A DNA stretch of 19,854 nt from an uncultured Oscillibacter sp. (lineage in GTDB: Bacteria > Bacillota > Clostridia > Oscillospirales > Oscillospiraceae), in NCBI GenBank assembly GCA_910585165.1, contig CAJUBX010000040.1:1-19854 (forward strand), given 5' to 3'. The translations under genes and the position numbers were made by a program. Below are positions 7,165-13,720 of the stretch, one piece after another. A model generated the notes under the pieces. It was not told the origin of the DNA. It worked only from the letters and a program-made list of their open reading frames with translations, and made no database searches. Each line of letters starts with the position of its first letter. Position 1 is the stretch's first letter.

Positions 7165-8502
7165 ATGGGAGAATGGGAACAGGCCGGGCGGCTGCCCGGC
7201 GAAATCGTGGAGGTTTACCGCAGCCCCTTTTCAAAGGGCGCGGAGGCCCGGGACCCCCGGGAGATTGTGGAGGTTTACCGCCAGCCGGACAGGCGGGAGG
7301 TGGTGGAGTCCTACCGCCGCCCCGTCCCCGGCGGCGGGCGGAACGCTCCCGCCCGGGCCGCTTCCCGGAAGACGCGGCGAAAACGCCGCTCCCCCGGCCG
7401 ACGGGCGGGCCTCTATAGGTTTTTAATCTGCGTTGCGGTGCTGGTGGGATTGACGGCGGCGGCGAAGGCCGTGGAGCATCTGGTTTACCGGGACCGGGAC
7501 GGCCCGGGGGAAGCCCCCGGGGAATACCGGACGGCGGAAATCACCATCCCCGCCTGGCCCGTGGACCAGGGGGCGGGCCTGGCCGTGACCCGGGACCAGG
7601 GGGAGGCCCTGACGGCCCAGGAGGTTTACCGCCGGCTGAATCCGGCGGTGGTGACGGTGCAGTGTGAAACCGGGGAGGGCGTCTCCATCGGCACCGGCGT
7701 CATCTTCTCGAAGGACGGCTACATTCTCACCAACCACCACGTGGTCCGGGGAGGAAAGCGGTGCTATGTCACCCTGGACAGCGGCTACACGGCGGAGGTC
7801 TGCTTTGTGGCCGGGGACGAGAACAGCGACCTCGCGGTATTGAAGGTTCCCCCGGGGGAGCTGGCGCTGATGCCGGTAGGGGAGCTGCCCTTTGCCCCCT
7901 TCGGGGATTCGGAGCAGCTGGTGGTGGGAGACGTGGTCTATGCCATCGGCGCGCCCCGGCGGCTCCGGGGAACTTTGACCAACGGCATCGTTTCCGCCAT
8001 TGACCGGGACATTGAGGTGGAGGGGCGGACCATGACCCTTCTCCAGACCAACGCCGCCTTGAATTCCGGCAACTCCGGAGGGCCCCTCATCAACGAGCGG
8101 GGCCAGGTGGTGGGCATCAACGTGGCCAAGTATATGTCCGACTGGAACCGGGACAGCGTGGAGGGCCTGGGCTTCGCCATCCCCTCCGCCCAGCTGGAGC
8201 GGATTGTCAACGACCTTTTAAAATGGGGCGAGGTCCGGCCCGAGCCGCGAATCGGCGTTTGGGTGCAGACGGACGAAAAGGGCCTTTTGGTAAGCTCCGT
8301 GGACGCGGGCACCGCCGCGGAGGCGGCGGGGGTACAGGCGGGGGATTATATCGTCTTCGCCCAGGGCGAGCGGGTATATACGAACCAGGACCTGTTCCGC
8401 GTCCGCCGGGGGCTCTACGTGGGGGACCGGCTGACCCTGACCCTGCTGCGGGGCGGGGAGACCCTGGAAGTCACCCTGGAGCTGACGGAAGCGGCGGAGT
8501 GA
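7165..8502 (+). CDS. HtrA/DegP-type membrane-anchored serine protease with PDZ domain
   Basis: The protein has 445 aa. A cytoplasmic N-terminus of about 80 residues is rich in Arg (RKTRRKRRSPGRR at 68-80) and precedes one membrane span, about 83-101. The trypsin-like domain, about 150-352, carries the triad H192 (TNHHVV), D222 (NSDLAVLK) and S304 (NSGNSGGPL). A PDZ domain follows, about 360-440. It would degrade or chaperone misfolded exported proteins on the outer face of the membrane. It starts six bases after the kinase stop codon with GAGGGAG as ribosome site, so it is the third gene of the two-component operon and probably its target or effector. The cytoplasmic tail contains three short repeats, listed separately. 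A degP/htrA orthology is likely, but several paralogues are usual in this group, so no symbol is given. Confidence 0.92.
   Translation: MGEWEQAGRLPGEIVEVYRSPFSKGAEARDPREIVEVYRQPDRREVVESYRRPVPGGGRNAPARAASRKTRRKRRSPGRRAGLYRFLICVAVLVGLTAAAKAVEHLVYRDRDGPGEAPGEYRTAEITIPAWPVDQGAGLAVTRDQGEALTAQEVYRRLNPAVVTVQCETGEGVSIGTGVIFSKDGYILTNHHVVRGGKRCYVTLDSGYTAEVCFVAGDENSDLAVLKVPPGELALMPVGELPFAPFGDSEQLVVGDVVYAIGAPRRLRGTLTNGIVSAIDRDIEVEGRTMTLLQTNAALNSGNSGGPLINERGQVVGINVAKYMSDWNRDSVEGLGFAIPSAQLERIVNDLLKWGEVRPEPRIGVWVQTDEKGLLVSSVDAGTAAEAAGVQAGDYIVFAQGERVYTNQDLFRVRRGLYVGDRLTLTLLRGGETLEVTLELTEAAE
7201..7323 (+). repeat. Three coding repeats (E-I/V-V-E-x-Y-R-x-P) in the HtrA cytoplasmic tail
   Basis: Residues 13-21, 33-41 and 45-53 read EIVEVYRSP, EIVEVYRQP and EVVESYRRP. 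At the DNA level the first two copies share GTGGAGGTTTACCGC. The copies lie before the membrane span and so should be cytoplasmic. No function is known to me for this motif. Confidence 0.8.
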
Positions 8503-8517
8503 CCGGAAAGATAAGAG

Positions 8518-8545
8518 CGGGAGGAGGGGTTTGCCCCTCCTCCCG
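8518..8545 (+). terminator. Intrinsic terminator after the HtrA gene
   Basis: A perfect 12-bp stem, CGGGAGGAGGGG (8518-8529) and CCCCTCCTCCCG (8534-8545), with loop TTTG, followed by TTTACTCTT. It starts 15 bases after the HtrA stop codon and ends one base before the stop codon of the convergent exonuclease gene, so it probably serves both strands. Confidence 0.8.
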
Positions 8546-8546
8546 T

Positions 8547-9305
8547 TTACTCTTCGGACAGCTCCAGCACCACCGGGCAGTGGTCGCTGCCGTGGACCTC
8601 GCTCCAGATGTCGGCGCCGCGGATGCGGCTGCGGAGGCGTTCCGAGACGATGAAGTAGTCGATTCTCCACCCGGTGTTGTTCTCCCGGGCCCGCCCCCGG
8701 TAGCTCCACCAGGAGTAGGCCCCGGTCTTGTCCGGATACAGCGCCCGGAAGGTGTCCACAAAGCCGGAGGATAGGAGCTTGGTCATCTTCTCCCGCTCCT
8801 CGTCGGTGAAGCCGGGATTGCGGCGGTTGGGGCCGGGATTTTTCAGGTCGATTTCCTGGTGGGCCACGTTCAGGTCCCCGCAGTAAACCACGGGCTTCAC
8901 CGCGTCCAGCCCGCAGAGGTACTCCCGGAGGTCGTCCTCCCAGGCCATGCGGTAATCCAGGCGGAGAAGCTGGTCCTTGGAGTTGGGGGTGTAGCAGCAG
9001 ACCAGGTAGAAGTCCTCGAACTCCGCCGTGATAATCCGCCCCTCGTGGCGGTGCTCGTCGATGCCGAAGTCGTAAGTGACGTTCAGGGGTTTGCGCCGGG
9101 TGAAAACGGCGGTGCCGGAGTATCCGGCCTTGTCCGCGCTGTTCCAGAAGCGCTCATAGCCGGGGAGGTCGAACTCCGCCTGCTCGGGCCGCATTTTCGT
9201 CTCTTGCAGGCAGATGACGTCCGCGTCGGCAAAGGCGCAGAAGTCCAAAAAGCCCTTCTTCAGGCAGGCCCGCAGGCCGTTGACGTTCCAGGAAACCAGT
9301 TTCAT
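8547..9305 (-). CDS. xth: Exodeoxyribonuclease III / AP endonuclease
   Basis: The protein has 252 aa, full length for the ExoIII/APE1 endonuclease-exonuclease-phosphatase family. It cuts abasic sites and trims 3' ends in base-excision repair. Active-site residues are all visible: N7 (SWNVNG), metal-binding E35 (LQETK), D144 and N146 (GDLNVAH), D216 (RIDYF) and the catalytic pair D241/H242 (GSDHCPV). Aromatic W213 and the WSYRGRARENN segment fit the Xth branch. The gene in Firmicutes is often called exoA. The ATG at 9305-9303 has AAGAGGTG nearby. It is a single-gene transcript, convergent with the HtrA operon and divergent from the SUFU gene. Confidence 0.95.
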   Translation of the reverse strand: MKLVSWNVNGLRACLKKGFLDFCAFADADVICLQETKMRPEQAEFDLPGYERFWNSADKAGYSGTAVFTRRKPLNVTYDFGIDEHRHEGRIITAEFEDFYLVCCYTPNSKDQLLRLDYRMAWEDDLREYLCGLDAVKPVVYCGDLNVAHQEIDLKNPGPNRRNPGFTDEEREKMTKLLSSGFVDTFRALYPDKTGAYSWWSYRGRARENNTGWRIDYFIVSERLRSRIRGADIWSEVHGSDHCPVVLELSEE

Positions 9306-9346
9306 AAAAGCACCTCTTTTGAAATGATGGAAGTTTGCCCGGTTCC

Positions 9347-9375
9347 ATTGTAACGGATTTCCGGCAAAAAAACAA
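9347..9375 (-). promoter_or_regulatory. Sigma-A-like promoter of the exonuclease gene
   Basis: On the minus strand TTGTTT (9375-9370), a 17-base spacer and TACAAT (9352-9347). The -35 is only half matched; the -10 is one base off consensus. Its -35 abuts that of the divergent promoter directly. Confidence 0.5.
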
Positions 9376-9404
9376 TTGCCAGCAGGAAAGAAAAGGAGTA
9401 GGAT
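9376..9404 (+). promoter_or_regulatory. Sigma-A-like promoter of the SUFU/thrE gene run
   Basis: TTGCCA (9376-9381), a 17-base spacer, TAGGAT (9399-9404), each four of six consensus bases. The start near 9411 lies about 30 bases upstream of the ATG at 9443. Confidence 0.45.
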
Positions 9405-9442
9405 AAGAATAAGTTTCCGAATTTCACGAGGAGGGTTTACCT

Positions 9443-10255
9443 ATGGGTTTCCTGGATAAATTTAAGAAGAAGAAAGAGGCTCCCGCCCGGCCCCAGAAGG
9501 CGGGCACGGCCCCGGAGACGGAGGAGTACACCCCCGGCGGCTCCGCCGTTTACCGCTATCAGCCCCCGGAGAATCCGGGCTTCCGGCCTCCGGAGGAGTC
9601 GTGCGTCTCCATGGAGGCCATTGAAAAGCACATGGAGGCAATCTTCCCGGGCGGGGAGGGCTTCGTCTATCATGAGATCATCAGCGACCTGGTCCATATC
9701 GACGTACATGTTCTCCGGGGGCCCAAGGAGGACGACTGCATCCTCCTGTACACCACGGGCATGAGCGATCTTCCCATGAGCCTGCCGGAGGATATTTCGG
9801 ACCGGGAGGATTTGAAATACGCGGAGCTTTACATGCTCCTTCCCGGGGACTGGGACCTGGGCGGGGAGGGGACCAGCCCCAAGGACCTGCCCTATGAGCG
9901 CTTCTGGCCCGTCCAGATGCTGAAATTCCTGGCTCGCTTCCCCCACGAGTACAAAACCTGGCTGGGCTGGGGGCACAGCATCCCCAACGGGCCGGATTAC
10001 GCGCCCGTCTGCCCCGGCCTTGGCTTTGGCGGCGCGGTGCTGAGCCAGCCCTCCCTGGTCCCGCCCCTGACCACGGAGGACGGAAAGCAGATCAGCTTCT
10101 TCATGCTGATTCCCGCTTACAAGGAAGAAATTGAATACAAACTGAAATACGGCATGGAGGAGCTGAGCCGCCGCTTTGTGGAGGGGAAGCTTCCCCTGAT
10201 ACTGGACGTTCACCGGAAGAACTTCTGCGCGGATTTTAAGGAGATTCTGGACTGA
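9443..10255 (+). CDS. Suppressor-of-fused (SUFU) domain protein
   Basis: A soluble protein of 270 aa. It starts with a short Lys-rich segment (FLDKFKKKKE) and a likely disordered stretch to about residue 50, followed by a domain resembling the bacterial SUFU family (PF05076): YHEIISDLVHIDVHVL, TTGMSDLPMSLPE and YAELYMLLPGDWDL are recognisable family blocks. The bacterial members are often linked to toxin/immunity or contact-dependent contexts, but no polymorphic toxin is visible here and the molecular role is unknown. A GAGGAGGG site precedes the ATG. The thrE-like gene begins three bases after its stop codon, so co-transcription is likely. Confidence 0.8.
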   Translation: MGFLDKFKKKKEAPARPQKAGTAPETEEYTPGGSAVYRYQPPENPGFRPPEESCVSMEAIEKHMEAIFPGGEGFVYHEIISDLVHIDVHVLRGPKEDDCILLYTTGMSDLPMSLPEDISDREDLKYAELYMLLPGDWDLGGEGTSPKDLPYERFWPVQMLKFLARFPHEYKTWLGWGHSIPNGPDYAPVCPGLGFGGAVLSQPSLVPPLTTEDGKQISFFMLIPAYKEEIEYKLKYGMEELSRRFVEGKLPLILDVHRKNFCADFKEILD

Positions 10256-10258
10256 AGG

Positions 10259-11020
10259 ATGGACTATGACAAGCTGCTGAATATGGCGGCGGAGCTGGGC
10301 TACCAGCTGATGTACAGCGGCGCGGAGATTTACCGGGTGGAGGAGTCCGCCCGGCGGCTCCTCCGGGCCTACGGGCTGGAGGAGCCGGAGGTTTTCGCCA
10401 TTCCAAACTGCCTGATTGTCAGCGTTTCGACCCCCCAGGGACACCCCGTCACCCGGATGCGCCGGGTCCCCTCCCACGGCACGGACATCGAGCTTTTGGA
10501 GCGGTGCAACAGCCTCTGCCGCCGCCTCTGCGCCGAGACGCCGCCGCTGGACAAGGCCCAGGCGGAGGTGAGCGCCCTGCCGGAGGCCGTTCCCCGGCAC
10601 TCCCCCCGGCTGGCGCTGCTGGGCTACGGCGTGGCCCCTGCCTTTTTTGCCCCGCTGTTCGGCGGCGGCCTTTGGGACACGGTTTGTTCCTTCTTCTGCG
10701 GCCTGGCGGTGGGGCTGTGCCTTCTTTACGGGGGAAGGTTCATCGGGGCCAACAGCTTTTTCCGCACGGCGGTGTGCAGCGCCGTGGCGGCCTTCCTGGC
10801 CCTGGCGCTGGTGGGGGCGGGACTGGGAGAGAGCGTGGACGTGGTGACCATTTCCACGCTGATGGTTTTGGTCCCCGGCGTGGCCCTGACCAACGCCATG
10901 CGGGAGATTATGGCCGGGGACACCTTCTCCGCCCTGAGCCGCACGGCGGACGCGATTCTGGTGGCCTCCGCCATCGCCCTGGGGGCGGCGGCGGGGCAGG
11001 CCCTGGGCGGATTTCTTTGA
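10259..11020 (+). CDS. Threonine/serine exporter, N-terminal subunit (ThrE_1/DUF1212)
   Basis: The protein has 253 aa. The first 115 residues are soluble and contain the conserved start LGYQLMYSGAEIYRVEESARRL and a PQGHPVTRMRRVP block. They are followed by about five membrane spans (117-136, 140-157, 167-187, 193-212, 229-250). LVPGVALTNAMREIMAGD (204-221) is the family signature. In Corynebacterium ThrE is one polypeptide with both halves; here, as in many Firmicutes, the halves are separate genes, and the partner begins ten bases downstream. Threonine/serine export is the family function; the true substrate in this organism is unproven. The gene starts three bases after the SUFU stop codon, with AAGGAGA upstream at a rather long distance. 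Confidence 0.9.
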   Translation: MDYDKLLNMAAELGYQLMYSGAEIYRVEESARRLLRAYGLEEPEVFAIPNCLIVSVSTPQGHPVTRMRRVPSHGTDIELLERCNSLCRRLCAETPPLDKAQAEVSALPEAVPRHSPRLALLGYGVAPAFFAPLFGGGLWDTVCSFFCGLAVGLCLLYGGRFIGANSFFRTAVCSAVAAFLALALVGAGLGESVDVVTISTLMVLVPGVALTNAMREIMAGDTFSALSRTADAILVASAIALGAAAGQALGGFL

Positions 11021-11030
11021 GGAGGGCGGT

Positions 11031-11486
11031 ATGGAGACGGTTTTTCTGGATTACGCTCTGCCCTGCCTGTGCGCCTTTCTGGCCTGTGTGGGCTTTACGC
11101 TGACATTCAACATCCACGGCCTTGGAAAGCTGATCGCCGGGGTGGGCGGAGCCCTGGGGTGGCTGGTGTACCTGCTGGGAGGGAAGACCATTTTCGCGGC
11201 CTTCCTGGCGGCGGCGGCCATCGGGGTCTTTGCCGAGGTGATGAGCCGGGTCCGGCGCTGTCCGGTGACGGGCTATGTGCTGGTGGCCCTGCTGCCCCTG
11301 GTCCCCGGAGGGGGCGTTTACTACGCTATGCGTTACTGCGTGGCGGGGGAGACGGAGCGGTTCCTCAGCACCCTGCTCCACACCTTCGGCATGGCGGCGG
11401 CGCTGGCGGTGGGGGCCATGCTGGCCTCGTCGGCCTTCCGGGCGGTTTTCCCCCGGCTGCGCCCGCCCGGAAATACGGCCGCTTGA
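11031..11486 (+). CDS. Threonine/serine exporter, C-terminal subunit (ThrE_2/DUF3815)
   Basis: An integral membrane protein of 151 aa with about five spans (7-27, 34-49, 53-72, 80-97, 117-139). The LLPLVPGGGVYYAMRY segment (87-102) is the conserved ThrE_2 (PF12821) motif, paralogous to LVPGVALTN in the upstream subunit. It would assemble with that subunit into one exporter. GAGGAGGG precedes the ATG, overlapping the stop codon of the upstream gene. Confidence 0.88.
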   Translation: METVFLDYALPCLCAFLACVGFTLTFNIHGLGKLIAGVGGALGWLVYLLGGKTIFAAFLAAAAIGVFAEVMSRVRRCPVTGYVLVALLPLVPGGGVYYAMRYCVAGETERFLSTLLHTFGMAAALAVGAMLASSAFRAVFPRLRPPGNTAA

Positions 11487-11535
11487 TGGGAGCCGCCTTG
11501 CCCGCCGCCTTGGGCGGCAGAGGCGGAATACGGGC

Positions 11536-11554
11536 GCGCTTTAAAACAAAGCGC
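11536..11554 (+). other. Small perfect hairpin upstream of the thioesterase gene
   Basis: GCGCTTT-AAAAC-AAAGCGC, a 7-bp stem with a 5-base loop, in the 104-base gap between the exporter and the thioesterase. A second hairpin, GCCGCC-TTG-GGCGGC, lies about 35 bases upstream. Neither is followed by a T-run. They may reduce read-through or protect mRNA, but this is a guess. I see no convincing promoter in this gap. Confidence 0.4.
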
Positions 11555-11590
11555 CGGGAAGGAATGAACGGCGGAGGATGGAGTTTTACC

Positions 11591-12337
11591 ATGGAACATT
11601 TTAGGCAGGAACTGTATGAAAACGGCTACTTCCGGCAGGAGGAGCTGGTCTTCTGGGACTGCGGCCCGGACCAGCGGGTCCGGGTGGCGGCGCTTTTAAG
11701 CCGCCTGGGGGCCTTTGCCGGATACGACTACGACGCCAGGGGCCTGACCCATGAGGTGCTGTGGGCGAACCGGGAGGTGTTTCTCCTCTCCCGAGCGGCT
11801 CTGAAAATCCACGACTGCCCCCAGGCGGGGGACGTGCTGGACATCACCACCTGGGAGGCCGGACCCAAGGCCGCCCACATGGTGCGGAATTATGAGATGA
11901 AGGACCGGCAGGGCCGCCTCCGGGCCGCCGCCCGGACGGACTGGATTCTGGTGGACCCCGGAACCCGGAAGATTCTGCGCCCCTCGTCCTTTACCGCCAA
12001 GCCCCTCATGACCTCGGACCGGCCCCTGGACTGCCCGGAGACGAAAAAGATTGTTTTCCCCAAAGAGGCACGGGAGGCCCTGGGAACCCGGAAGGTCCGC
12101 TGGTCCGATCTGGACGGCAACGGGCACCTTTTCAGCGGGAACTACGGGGACATTGTCTGGGACGCCCTGCCGGAGGATTTGCAGATCCGGTCCCCCAGGG
12201 AATTTTATATTAACTACAGCCGGGAGGCTGTCTTGGGGGATGAGCTGCGGCTGGAGGGGCTTTGGAGCAAAGAGGGCTATTTTGTGGAGGGGATTGGTCC
12301 CCGGGGCTCCTGCTTCACGGCGCTGTGCGTGTTTTGA
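11591..12337 (+). CDS. Acyl-ACP thioesterase, double hot-dog fold
   Basis: The protein has 248 aa and matches the bacterial acyl-ACP thioesterase family (PF01643), which releases free fatty acids from acyl carrier protein in the cytosol. The N-terminal hot-dog domain (about 1-140) contains REVFLLSRAALKIH and an ITTWEAGPKAAHMVRNYEM strand. The C-terminal domain carries VRWSDLDGNGHLFSGNYGD, with D175, N177 and H179 matching the catalytic D-x-N-x-H of plant FatA/FatB. E212 in NYSREA matches the reported fourth catalytic residue. The usual HVNN after the histidine is HLFSG here. I chose the ATG at 11591; an in-frame ATG at 11564 sits directly on its ribosome site and is less likely. It probably belongs to the SUFU/thrE transcript and ends at the strong terminator. 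Confidence 0.87.
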   Translation: MEHFRQELYENGYFRQEELVFWDCGPDQRVRVAALLSRLGAFAGYDYDARGLTHEVLWANREVFLLSRAALKIHDCPQAGDVLDITTWEAGPKAAHMVRNYEMKDRQGRLRAAARTDWILVDPGTRKILRPSSFTAKPLMTSDRPLDCPETKKIVFPKEAREALGTRKVRWSDLDGNGHLFSGNYGDIVWDALPEDLQIRSPREFYINYSREAVLGDELRLEGLWSKEGYFVEGIGPRGSCFTALCVF

Positions 12338-12390
12338 ACGGGGGATCGGCGGTATCCCGGCCTCCTATGCGGCCTGTAAATGAATAGGAG

Positions 12391-12426
12391 AAGGCCCGTC
12401 CGGCGGGGTTTTGCCGGACGGGCCTT
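12391..12426 (+). terminator. Strong intrinsic terminator after the thioesterase gene
   Basis: A perfect 14-bp stem, AAGGCCCGTCCGGC (12391-12404) and GCCGGACGGGCCTT (12413-12426), with an 8-base loop GGGGTTTT, followed by TTTA. On the plus strand it has a five-T run overlapping the stem foot. It ends one base before the stop codon of the convergent trmD, so it may also stop minus-strand transcripts, with a poorer T-run there. Confidence 0.88.
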
Positions 12427-12427
12427 T

Positions 12428-13195
12428 TTACGTATCTTCCTCCTCCCGGGCCAGTTCCTCCCTGGCCTCCTGGAGGACCTTTTTTTCCGCCTTGGTGGTC
12501 AGCTGGCTCTCGTCAAACCCGGCGAACATGTCCGGGCGGCGGCGCATGGTCCGCTTGTAGCTCTCCTTCCGCCGCCAGGCCGCCACCTTTCCGTGGTCCC
12601 CGGAGAGAAGCACCTCCGGCACCGCCCGGCCGTGCCAGACGGCGGGGCGGGAGTACTGGGGGTACTCCAAAAGCCCGTTCCAGTGGGACTCCTCCTGAAA
12701 GCACTCCTCGTCCGGCAATACCCCGGGCACCATGCGGCACACCGCGTCCGCCACCGCCATGGCGGGAATCTCCCCCCCGGTGAGAACGAAGTCCCCTATG
12801 GAAATCTCCTCGTCCACACACTCGTCCAAAAAGCGCTGGTCCACGCCCTCGTAGTGCCCGCAGACCAGAATCAGGTGCTCGTACCGCTCCTTCAGCTCCC
12901 GGGCTATGGCCTGGGTGAAGGTCCGGCCGCAGGGGGAGAGGAAAATCGTCCGCCCCGGCCCGTGGGCTTCCACCACATGGGCCCAGCAGCGGTACAGCGG
13001 GTCCGCCTGCATGACGGCCCCCCGGCCCCCGCCGTAAGGGTAATCGTCCACCTGCATCTGCTTGTTGGTGGTGTAGCTTCGAATCTGGTGGGTCCGGATG
13101 GCAATGTATCCCCGCTCCTGGGCCCGGCCCAGGATGCTGACATTCAGCATCGCGTCCACAGAGTCCGGGAACAGGGTCAAAATGTCAATGTTCAC
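12428..13195 (-). CDS. trmD: tRNA (guanine-37-N1)-methyltransferase TrmD
   Basis: The protein has 255 aa, a trefoil-knot SPOUT methyltransferase that makes m1G37 in tRNAs to prevent +1 frameshifts. Family blocks are present: MNIDILTLFP, YPYGGGRGAVMQADP (53-66), FLSPCGRTFTQ (85-95), CGHYEGVDQR (112-121), ISIGDFVLTGGEIPA (131-145), R154, and GLLEYPQYSRP (174-184). The residue aligned with catalytic D169 of the E. coli enzyme is E169 here (see findings). The start is a GTG (13195-13193) that overlaps the rimM stop codon (GTGA), with GGAGG upstream inside rimM. The classical rimM-trmD pair is kept, but rpsP, usually upstream, is not here. Confidence 0.95.
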   Translation of the reverse strand: MNIDILTLFPDSVDAMLNVSILGRAQERGYIAIRTHQIRSYTTNKQMQVDDYPYGGGRGAVMQADPLYRCWAHVVEAHGPGRTIFLSPCGRTFTQAIARELKERYEHLILVCGHYEGVDQRFLDECVDEEISIGDFVLTGGEIPAMAVADAVCRMVPGVLPDEECFQEESHWNGLLEYPQYSRPAVWHGRAVPEVLLSGDHGKVAAWRRKESYKRTMRRRPDMFAGFDESQLTTKAEKKVLQEAREELAREEEDT

Positions 13196-13689
13196 TCCGC
13201 CAGCCCCTCCCAGACCCGGATGTCCATCCGGTTGTTTTCCAGGTCCACTCCCAGGATGAAGGCGTCCTTCACCGCCGGGACCAGGAACTCCTTCACCCCC
13301 CGGACGGTGTAGACCCTGCTGGCGGGGTAGCGCTCCACTCTCACCAGCTCCCCCACGCATTCCCCCGTCTCGCCGTCGTACACGTCCAGGCCGATGAGCT
13401 CCCCGTCAAAGTACGTCCCCTCCGGAAGGCGGGCGTCCGCCCGGCGGACCAGCAGCTCCTTTCCCCGGAGGGCCTCGGCGGAGGTGCGGTCCTCCACCCC
13501 CTCCAGCTTGAGAAGGGCCATGCCCTTATGGACCCGGCAGGAGGCGGGCTTCACGGCCTGCCCGTCCAGATAGAAGGTCCGAAAGCCCGTGAGAAACGCC
13601 GCGTCTTCCTCCAGGGGCAGGACCCGCAGCTCTCCCCGGATGCCGTGAACGCTCACAATCCGGCCCACAGGCACGAAATCCAATTTCAT
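13192..13689 (-). CDS. rimM: Ribosome maturation factor RimM
   Basis: The protein has 165 aa, a 30S assembly factor that binds S19 and helps mature the 3' domain of 16S rRNA. The N-terminal RimM barrel is recognisable from VPVGRIVSVHGIRGELRVLP (14-LED start of the family, GxIvg.hGirGevkv), and the C-terminal PRC-barrel from YFDGELIGLDVYD and KEFLVPAVKDAFILGVDLEN. I chose the ATG at 13689-13687 because AAAGGAG lies eight bases upstream and homology begins there. Its stop codon overlaps the trmD GTG start. It begins about 31 bases after the histidine kinase stop codon, which suggests read-through from the upstream genes, although a hidden promoter within the kinase gene is possible. Confidence 0.94.
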   Translation of the reverse strand: MKLDFVPVGRIVSVHGIRGELRVLPLEEDAAFLTGFRTFYLDGQAVKPASCRVHKGMALLKLEGVEDRTSAEALRGKELLVRRADARLPEGTYFDGELIGLDVYDGETGECVGELVRVERYPASRVYTVRGVKEFLVPAVKDAFILGVDLENNRMDIRVWEGLAE

Positions 13690-13720
13690 AAAGGACGCTC
13701 CTTTGCATTCTTGCATTCCA

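Noticed and set aside
13701..13719. Direct repeat TTGCATTC twice just upstream of rimM
   Set aside because: Only eight bases, in a short gap next to the ribosome site, with no sign of an operator or mobile element boundary.
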